From Tannerella sp. (GTDB lineage Bacteria; Bacteroidota; Bacteroidia; Bacteroidales; Tannerellaceae), in contig JAITNE010000199.1 in assembly GCA_031290635.1 (NCBI GenBank), forward strand, positions 1 to 13,470: a DNA stretch of 13,470 bases, in the 5' to 3' direction. This document shows, one piece after another, positions 8,401-12,662 of the stretch (position 1 is the first letter of the stretch; the number at the start of each line of letters is the position of its first letter). Made by a program: the position numbers and the translations under genes. The notes below the pieces were generated by a model. It was not told where the DNA came from. It ran no database searches and worked only from the letters and a program-made list of their open reading frames with translations.

Positions 8401-8724
8401 TTCCCCTGGGGATTCCGCGCTTTAGGACTGGGCAAACTGATAGGCACACGCACCTGGGGCGGCATCATAGGCATCAGCGGCTCATTGCCGTTCATCGACG
8501 GCACAGACCTGCGCGTGCCCTTCTTCACCAGCTACGACATGAACGGCGAATGGATGATCGAAAACTATGGCGTAGCGCCCGACATCCTGATTGAAAACGA
8601 CCCCATCCGCGAATGGAACGGCGAAGACCAGCAATTAGACCGCGCTATCGAAGAAATCCTCAAAGACCTCAAAACCCGCAAACCCCTCCCCAAAACCCCC
8701 GCTCCAAGAGTGTGGAATAAATAA
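5446..8724 (+). CDS. Exported tricorn-like S41 family peptidase
   Basis: This is a large serine peptidase related to archaeal tricorn, expected to trim oligopeptides. A signal peptide (about 1-23, ending SLRA before EEARLL) sends it to the periplasm or beyond. Two beta-propeller regions (about 28-305 and 309-675) carry repeated SPDGK-type PD40 motifs. A Lys/Asp/Glu-rich linker (546-591) interrupts the second. Then come the helical C1 part (from about 690), a PDZ domain (about 775-860) and the catalytic C2 core with IIDDRANGGGN. By alignment of motifs to tricorn (Ser745/His746/Ser965/Asp966/Glu1023), His757, Ser981, Asp982 and Glu1039 are present; the Ser981-Glu1039 spacing of 58 equals the archaeal one. 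The residue before the histidine is Gly756 rather than serine. It has its own promoter and appears monocistronic, converging on hemA. Length fits the family (about 1070-1100 residues). Confidence 0.94.
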   Translation: MGRKFFSYGLLLAGLAMTTSLRAEEARLLRFPATNGSEIVFTYAGDLYKVAATGGEAKRLTSHVGYEMFPRFSPDGKTIAFTGQYDGNTEVYSIPSDGGEPLRLTYTATNSRDDLGDRMGPNNITICWKPDGSGIVYRNRISGGFTGQLLIAGKEGGLSEAISLPEGGFCSYSPDGKRLAYNRVMREFRTWKYYRGGMADDIWIYDENKKTVENITNNDAQDIIPMWVGDEIYFLSDRDRTMNVFVYNTKTRETAKVTRFTDFDVKFPSSDGRQIVFENAGYIYKLDPTSKKSEKVNIILTSDNIYARSEIIDGGKYVSAASLSPDGKRIVVAARGEIFNLPASEGVTKKVTRTPGAHERSASFSPDGKNIAYISDETGETEIYLQPAEGGEAIALTKNNDTYIRSIDWSPNSEYITFTDRKNRLVLLNVATKQKTVIVQDELGAPRGTSFSPDSKWLTYTREANNEFSIVYIYNLADKKEYPVTDRWYNSSSPVFSTDGKYLVFGSQRDFSPSYGSKEWNHIYNSGNGLYLALLKKDTPSPFIQKDDGASKEDKSKEDKDKEDKSKADSSSKDDKDKIKEDKNKSEKKDVVIDTDGLAERVVRVPVGGNYFGSLYSDGKKIYYSSGGSVMLYDLEKKKEETVAEGARMWIEPGGKKAGFFKGRQIYVTDIPSGKASLDKAVNLSDIKIQTDYTQEWAQIFDEAWRAFRDGFYQENMHGVDWKAMKKKYAVLLPYVKNRLDLNYVIGEMISELNCGHAYITPGELDRAERIKTGLLGAQISRDNSGFFRIEKIYPGETWSATLRSPLAEPGIDAKTGDFIVAIDGVPTNGVRDLYSLLTGKAGVATELSLNSTASLKNARKVVIRPLEEEHSLIHYQWVRNNIDRVEKASNGKVGYIYIPDMSAEGLNEFARYFYPQLDKEGLIIDDRANGGGNVSPMILERLAREPYRMTMSRGSSHNGTVPDALQAGPKVCLINKYSASDGDLFPWGFRALGLGKLIGTRTWGGIIGISGSLPFIDGTDLRVPFFTSYDMNGEWMIENYGVAPDILIENDPIREWNGEDQQLDRAIEEILKDLKTRKPLPKTPAPRVWNK
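7102..7146 (+). repeat. Three 15-bp tandem repeats coding the acidic-basic linker
   Basis: Units at 7102-7116, 7117-7131 and 7132-7146 follow the pattern GAAGATAAGRRTAAR with few differences and encode EDKSK, EDKDK, EDKSK. They form the core of a longer charged low-complexity linker (residues 546-591) inside the tricorn-like protein. The 15-bp length keeps the frame. Confidence 0.85.
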
Positions 8725-8787
8725 AGGGTTTTAGTTTGAAATTAATTAGATAATGGTTTTGGATAAACAGAAAACAGTTCCGCATCT

Positions 8788-8871
8788 TTCAACCCCGAGT
8801 TTGAGCTTTTCAAACCCGGGGTTGAGCTATTCAAACCGGAGTTTGAACTCTTCAAACCGGAGTTTGCGTCT
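8788..8871. repeat. Four 21-bp palindrome-like tandem repeats between convergent genes
   Basis: Units at 8788-8808, 8809-8829, 8830-8850 and 8851-8871 share the pattern TTCAAACCSGRGTTTGARCTY. Each contains opposed TTCAAAC and GTTTGAA halves, so each is close to palindromic. Units 1 and 2 together can fold as a hairpin (8790-8804 with 8810-8824, 14 of 15 positions paired, 5-nt loop). The array occupies the 189-bp gap between the tricorn stop (8724) and the hemA stop (8914). It may act as a bidirectional transcription end or mRNA 3' stabiliser, although there is no strong T-tract. The rest of the gap shows nothing recognisable. Confidence 0.85.
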
Positions 8872-8913
8872 CCCAAAAATACTTCCGAGCGTTCAGGATT
8901 TGATGTTAAATAA

Positions 8914-9852
8914 TTAATTGCTTGCTTTAAGTCGATAGGATTCCCACTGGCGGAATTTGATGATTTCTTCGGAGATAATTTCTTCGGCACGGGTGATTTC
9001 GGCTTGACGTAAAGAGATGCTGTTGCGGGCAAAGGATTCAATGTCTTCAAGGTTGTAGAGCTTGACGTCGGGGAGAATGGCTATCTCCTCGCTGACGTCG
9101 CGGGGAAAGGCAAGGTCGAAAATCAACATCCGCCTCCCGACAGGCATGTCTTCCCTGTGGACAATAAGGTGCGGCGCGGAGGTGGCGCTGATAAGAACGT
9201 CGGTAAATTCGAGCAGGCGGCGCTTCTGCTCCAAACGCATGGCTGTGCTCTGATATTGCGTCGCCAGAGCTTGAGCTTTCTCGAAATGCCGGTTCGAGAG
9301 GAAAATATTACATGCGCCACGGTCGGAGAGAAACCGGAGGATGTCTTCGGTCAACTTATTTACGCCGATAATGCTGATAATGCTGTTTTTAAGGTCGATG
9401 TCATGCTGCTTGAGGATTTCGACCGTAATCTGACTGTGCGAGACGGCGCCTTCGGAAATGCGGGTCTCGGTACGCACGCGCTTGCCGGTGTGGATAGCCG
9501 TCTGGAAAAGGCGATTAAGCGACGAAGGCAGACGGTAATGCTCGCAGGCCTCGAAGTATGCCTGCTTGAGCTGACCCTGAATGGCTCGCTCGCCGATAAG
9601 CGCAGACTCAAGACCCGCAGCCACACGGTAAAGATGGCGTACAACGTGCTCGGGAACAACGTCATCAGCACGGGAGTTCCCAGCGCTGAAGTCTTCTGCG
9701 CCGTAGTTTTCGATGCGATAGTCTTCGATTCGGTTGCATGTAGATAGCAGGACATGAGGGACGTCGCTGTCGGTCTGCCGGAAATCCAGCAGGAGGGCTT
9801 CACGCTCTTGCAGACTGTAGTTTGAGTGATTGATGATACGGTATTTAATCAT
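8914..9852 (-). CDS. hemA: Glutamyl-tRNA reductase, short form without dimerisation domain
   Basis: GluTR reduces glutamyl-tRNA(Glu) to glutamate-1-semialdehyde with NADPH, the committed step of C5 tetrapyrrole synthesis. The 312 residues show the N-terminal INHSNYSLQERE segment, the catalytic cysteine in LSTCNR (Cys39), RHLYRVAAGLESALIGER (72-89, with the conserved histidine) and GKRVRTETRI (123-132). They continue through a Rossmann-like domain (about 155-265) and the start of the spinal helix (YNLEDIESFARNS onward), where the protein ends. Family members usually run to about 400 residues or more, so the roughly 100-residue C-terminal dimerisation domain is missing. In the nucleotide-binding loop the usual GxGxxG reads GVNKLT (163-168). 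The gene starts 6 nt after the sirC-like stop codon, and the operon context suggests supply of tetrapyrrole for siroheme. No second fragment of the missing domain was found in the following 190 bp. Family is clear; activity is less certain. Confidence 0.85.
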   Translation of the reverse strand: MIKYRIINHSNYSLQEREALLLDFRQTDSDVPHVLLSTCNRIEDYRIENYGAEDFSAGNSRADDVVPEHVVRHLYRVAAGLESALIGERAIQGQLKQAYFEACEHYRLPSSLNRLFQTAIHTGKRVRTETRISEGAVSHSQITVEILKQHDIDLKNSIISIIGVNKLTEDILRFLSDRGACNIFLSNRHFEKAQALATQYQSTAMRLEQKRRLLEFTDVLISATSAPHLIVHREDMPVGRRMLIFDLAFPRDVSEEIAILPDVKLYNLEDIESFARNSISLRQAEITRAEEIISEEIIKFRQWESYRLKASN

Positions 9853-9858
9853 GATTCT

Positions 9859-10311
9859 TTATTTTAGGGAGATGATTTCATCGTTGCACAGTTGGGCGAT
9901 GCGGTCGCGTACTGCGATGGATTGACGCACGTTTTGGGCGTTAGAGGATACGGCTATGGAGATGTTGCCCTGTTTGTGGATAGCCGGCGAGATAAAGTCG
10001 CACAGTTGGGGGTTGTCGCAGACGGAGGCAAGTACTCCGGCCATCTCGGCGTCGCGTTTGATGCGGGCGTTAAGGGCTTCATTTTCGGTACAGATATATA
10101 TAATGTAAGCGCCACAAAGGTCTGACGGAGCATATTCTTTATTGACAAGCTCGAAAGGCAGACGGTCGAAGCCGTCGTGAAAGCGGGTAGATATGACGGT
10201 AGCCTTGTCCGTAAATCGGCTCAGAACGGTAGCCTTATGAAATCCTACCTTGCCTCCGCCTATTATCAATATCCGTTTGCCGGTAATGTTAATCGAAATC
10301 GGTAAAAACAT
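9859..10311 (-). CDS. Precorrin-2 dehydrogenase (siroheme synthase N-terminal domain)
   Basis: Members of this family (SirC, Met8p, CysG N-terminal part) oxidise precorrin-2 to sirohydrochlorin with NAD; some also insert iron. The 150-residue product has the dinucleotide motif IGGGKVGFHKA (17-27), the CTEN segment (74-77, usually ATxD/N) and CDNPQLCDFISPA (98-110). Asp105 in the last of these corresponds to the essential aspartate of CysG and Met8p. It is shorter than stand-alone SirC proteins (about 200 residues) and has no methyltransferase domain. The segment after ISIAVSS, where CysG-type proteins have a GxSPxLA motif, reads NAQNVRQSIA. It lies between cysH and hemA with a 6-nt gap to hemA, consistent with siroheme supply for sulfite reductase. 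The start ATG at 10311 directly precedes the SINITGKRILIIGGG strand. sirC would be the usual symbol, but the divergent end leaves its exact activity open. Confidence 0.85.
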   Translation of the reverse strand: MFLPISINITGKRILIIGGGKVGFHKATVLSRFTDKATVISTRFHDGFDRLPFELVNKEYAPSDLCGAYIIYICTENEALNARIKRDAEMAGVLASVCDNPQLCDFISPAIHKQGNISIAVSSNAQNVRQSIAVRDRIAQLCNDEIISLK

Positions 10312-10319
10312 AATTTAAA

Positions 10320-10531
10320 TTAGAAGTTAGAAATTAGAAATTAATTAAATTGGAAATTAGAAGTTAGAAATTAAAAAGTTATTGGAGTTAAGAAGTTAAG
10401 AAGTTAAGAAGTTATTGGAGCTAAGAAGTTAAGAAGTTATTGGAGTTAGATTTCTAATTTAAATAATTTCTAACTTCTAATTTCTAACTTCTAATTTAAA
10501 TAATTTCTAATTTCTAATTTCTAACTTCTAA
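10320..10531. repeat. Mixed 7/8/9-nt tandem repeat array with long inverted arms between cysH and sirC
   Basis: This 216-bp gap (10312-10527) is almost wholly repetitive. The left arm (10320-10373) is built from TTAGAAR heptamers. The centre (10379-10445) alternates TTATTGGAG (10379, 10412, 10437) with TTAAGAAG or CTAAGAAG (10388, 10396, 10404, 10421, 10429). The right arm (10451-10535) is built from the opposite-strand heptamers YTAAYTT. Positions 10320-10343 are an exact 24-nt inverted copy of 10508-10531, and 10354-10373 of 10464-10483. A minus-strand transcript could thus fold into a large A/U-rich hairpin ending 8 nt before the sirC ATG. The cysH stop TAG (10530-10528) is part of the first repeat unit. 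No clear internal TAnnTTTG promoter was found. Confidence 0.85.
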
Positions 10532-11241
10532 TTTATATGCAGTCCGCATTCTTTATGTTCGGGGTTTTCCCACCACCAGCGTCCGGCGCGGATATCTTCG
10601 CCGGAGGCTACGGCTCGAGTGCAGGGAGAGCATCCTATGCTTGGAAAGCCCTTTTCGTGAAGAGAGTTATACGGCGCTTTGTTTGCCCTGATATACTCCC
10701 ACAAATCCTCTTCGGTGAAATTAATAAGAGGATTAACCTTGATAAGTCTGTCGGCTTCATTAGCATGAGAGGAAGAGGTAGATGTATCTTTCGGATACTC
10801 TACAACCTTAATCTCTGTACGTGTAACCGACTGTTCTCTGCGCAGGCCGCATATCCAGACGTCGAGGGTAGAGAGGGCGCGTTGCAGAGGAAGTATTTTG
10901 CGCAAGCGGCAGCACTCTTTGCGTTTCTCTACGCTCTCGTAGAAGGCATTGACGCCGTTACTGCGGACATAGCCCTCAATAGAGCCGTATTCGGGAAAAT
11001 ACACTTCCATCTTTATGCCGTAAGTAATATTCGTCCTGTCTATCAGCGAATATGTTTCGGGGAAGAGGCGACCCGTATCTATAGTGAAGATACGCGCTTC
11101 AGGATTAATCTTCAGCATCATATCGGTCAGAACCTGGTCTTCAAGTCCGAGACTCGAAGCTAAAGCCACTCTGTCGCCATACTTGTCAAGGAAATAACGG
11201 ATTATCTCCTGAGGAGTCATATTATCAAAATCGTTTATCAT
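10528..11241 (-). CDS. cysH: Adenylyl-sulfate (APS) reductase, iron-sulfur type
   Basis: This assimilatory reductase converts APS to sulfite and AMP with electrons from thioredoxin. The 237-residue protein belongs to the PAPS/APS reductase family: the modified P-loop SLGLEDQ (30-36), TIDTGRLFPETY (53-64), GLRREQS (132-138) and the catalytic C-terminal ECGLH (Cys232). Paired cysteines CC at 110-111 and CSPC at 204-207 are the 4Fe-4S ligands that mark APS-specific enzymes, as opposed to the cluster-free PAPS enzymes of E. coli. No APS kinase gene is nearby, which agrees. A short extra segment (KDTSTSSSHANEADR, 151-165) stands where most homologues have a shorter turn. No C-terminal thioredoxin domain is present. 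It follows cysN after a 36-nt gap made of 13-nt repeats; its ATG lies within the last repeat unit. Confidence 0.94.
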   Translation of the reverse strand: MINDFDNMTPQEIIRYFLDKYGDRVALASSLGLEDQVLTDMMLKINPEARIFTIDTGRLFPETYSLIDRTNITYGIKMEVYFPEYGSIEGYVRSNGVNAFYESVEKRKECCRLRKILPLQRALSTLDVWICGLRREQSVTRTEIKVVEYPKDTSTSSSHANEADRLIKVNPLINFTEEDLWEYIRANKAPYNSLHEKGFPSIGCSPCTRAVASGEDIRAGRWWWENPEHKECGLHIN

Positions 11242-11281
11242 ACAAAGAAATCATATAAAAGAAGTCATACAAAGAAGTCAT
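11225..11281 (-). other. Possible 18-codon bridging ORF over the cysN-cysH junction
   Basis: The ATG at 11281 overlaps the cysN stop (ATGA) and opens a frame coding MTSLYDFFYMISLYDKRF, which stops at 11225, 17 nt inside cysH. It is created by the 13-nt repeats. It could only serve to pass ribosomes from cysN to cysH; there is no evidence that the peptide itself has a role, and it may be chance. Confidence 0.2.
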
Positions 11282-11290
11282 ATAAAGAAG
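11238..11290 (-). repeat. Four 13-14 nt tandem repeats spanning cysN stop and cysH start
   Basis: On the minus strand the unit reads CTTCTTTRTATGA. Copies lie at 11290-11278, 11277-11265, 11264-11251 (one extra base) and 11250-11238. The TGA of the first copy is the cysN stop codon and the ATG of the last copy is the cysH start codon, so the array covers the junction exactly. Each unit holds an ATGA, the overlapping start/stop arrangement. Confidence 0.85.
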
Positions 11291-12567
11291 CTTTGTTCTT
11301 CGATGGATTCTACTATCATGCCTGCGCCGACGGTTTCGTAGGTAGCTTCGTTGATGATAACGAGGCTGCCGGTAACCTTGTTGTCGGCATAGAGATCGTA
11401 CTTCAGCGGCTTGGAGGTTTTGATGCTGATATGAGCAATGTCGTTCATCTTAACAACCTTGTCGTCGATAACATTCTCCAGCGCGTTGATATTAACCTTG
11501 AAATACACATCCTTGATTATGCCGAAAACCTCGTCGGTAGCATGACGGATAATGTATTTCGCGCCGATGCTTAACGGACGATGATTGAGCCAGCAAACCA
11601 AAAGCGAGATGCGGGTGTTGAGATGCGGTAGCCGGTCGCTGCGCACTATCATATCGCCGCGACTGACGTCAACATTGTCATTTAGCTGAACGGATACCGA
11701 CATCGGCGCGAAAGCCTCATCGAGCGACCGCTCGGCCTCGTCGATAGTTTTGACGGTCGATTCGGTAAACGAAGGCAGCACGGTTACACGGTCGCCCACC
11801 TTCAGCCGACCGCTCGCCAGCCGACCGGCATAAGCCCTGTAATCGTGGAAACGGTCGTTCTGCGGACGGATAACGTACTGAACCGGAAAGCGCACCGGCA
11901 GCCGGTCGATGCCCGCCTTGACGGGGATATTCTCAAGCAACTCAAGCAGCGTAGGGCCATCATACCAGGGCGTACGGGCGGAGCGGTTGACTACATTGTC
12001 GCCGTCGCGAGCCGAGATAGGGATATAATGCACGTTGCGGAGGCGCAATTTAGCCGCTATTTCGATGTATTCGGATTTGATTTTATTATATATCTCTTCC
12101 GAGAACGAGACCAAGTCCATCTTGTTGATAGCTATGATTACGTCGTCGAGCTGAAGCAGGGAGGCGACGTAGGAATGTCGCTTTGTCTGCTCGATAATAC
12201 CGTTGCGGGCGTCCACAAGGATGATAGCGGCGTCGGCAGTAGATGCGCCCGTTACCATGTTGCGGGTGTACTCGATATGTCCGGGCGTGTCGGCGATGAT
12301 AAACTTCCTGCGCGGCGTAGCGAAGTAGCGATACGCCACGTCGATAGTGATGCCCTGCTCGCGCTCGGCACGAAGTCCGTCGGTAAGCAGGGCGAGGTTA
12401 ATCTCGTCGCCGCCGAGCCGCTCGCTGGCCGCTCTGACCGCTTCGAGCTGGTCTTCAAAGATTGATTTACTGTCGTAGAGCAAACGTCCTATAAGAGTGC
12501 TTTTGCCGTCGTCCACGCTTCCAGCGGTAGTGAACCGCAATAATTCCATGTCTAAATATCCGTCCAT
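11278..12567 (-). CDS. cysN: Sulfate adenylyltransferase subunit 1 (GTPase)
   Basis: CysN is the GTPase subunit that drives the CysD adenylyl transfer from ATP to sulfate, giving APS and pyrophosphate. The 429-residue protein has the translational-GTPase motifs: G1 GSVDDGKST (16-24), G2 around GITIDVAYRYF (72-82), G3 DTPGH (93-97), G4 NKMD (148-151) and a G5-like PISARDGDN. Two beta-barrel domains in the EF-Tu manner fill the C-terminal half. There is no fused APS kinase (CysC) domain, which fits the APS-type CysH next door. ATG 12567 was taken (MDGYLDMELLRFTTAG), because Bacteroidetes homologues have a few residues before the ELLRF segment; ATG 12549 is the alternative. The gene lies 93 nt after cysD, the gap being largely heptamer repeats, and its TGA lies in the next repeat array. 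Confidence 0.95.
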   Translation of the reverse strand: MDGYLDMELLRFTTAGSVDDGKSTLIGRLLYDSKSIFEDQLEAVRAASERLGGDEINLALLTDGLRAEREQGITIDVAYRYFATPRRKFIIADTPGHIEYTRNMVTGASTADAAIILVDARNGIIEQTKRHSYVASLLQLDDVIIAINKMDLVSFSEEIYNKIKSEYIEIAAKLRLRNVHYIPISARDGDNVVNRSARTPWYDGPTLLELLENIPVKAGIDRLPVRFPVQYVIRPQNDRFHDYRAYAGRLASGRLKVGDRVTVLPSFTESTVKTIDEAERSLDEAFAPMSVSVQLNDNVDVSRGDMIVRSDRLPHLNTRISLLVCWLNHRPLSIGAKYIIRHATDEVFGIIKDVYFKVNINALENVIDDKVVKMNDIAHISIKTSKPLKYDLYADNKVTGSLVIINEATYETVGAGMIVESIEEQSFFI

Positions 12568-12613
12568 AATATGATGATAATTTGATGTTGATACGTCCCC
12601 GTCATGAAGCTAT

Positions 12614-12662
12614 CTAATTTATAATTTCTAACTTCTAATTTCTAACTTCTAATTTCTAATTT
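12614..12662. repeat. Seven consecutive heptamer repeats between cysD and cysN
   Basis: Exactly seven 7-nt units of the pattern YTAAYTT (TTAGAAR-like on the transcribed minus strand), starting at 12614, 12621, 12628, 12635, 12642, 12649 and 12656. The last unit overlaps the cysD stop codon (TAA on the minus strand, 12663-12661). Positions 12621-12655 are identical to 10463-10497 in the cysH/sirC gap (35 nt, same orientation). The remaining stretch 12568-12613 up to the cysN start shows no recognisable signal. Confidence 0.88.

Noticed and set aside
7839..8594. Plus-strand 251-codon Arg/His-rich frame inside the tricorn gene
   Set aside because: It lies in another frame of a clearly conserved peptidase domain, and its composition is what a shifted frame of this DNA gives.
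8725..8787. Remnant of the missing HemA C-terminal domain downstream of the stop codon
   Set aside because: None of the minus-strand frames in the 8725-8913 gap shows helical dimerisation-domain sequence; it is A/T-rich DNA and repeats only.
8742..9050. Minus-strand open frame of 102 codons with NSGLKSS heptapeptides
   Set aside because: Its first part overlaps hemA in another frame and the rest is just the translation of the 21-bp DNA repeat; no start signal or known domain.
9157..9747. Plus-strand 196-codon frame opposite hemA
   Set aside because: It is antisense to a recognisable GluTR and has no recognisable motif or promoter.
10312..10527. Internal promoter for sirC-hemA
   Set aside because: The A/T-rich repeats give many partial TA..TT matches, but none fits TAnnTTTG with a -33 TTTG at proper distance.
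10320..10531. CRISPR-like array between cysH and sirC
   Set aside because: The units are 7-9 nt, adjacent and without unique spacers, and no cas gene is near; this is a simple tandem repeat.
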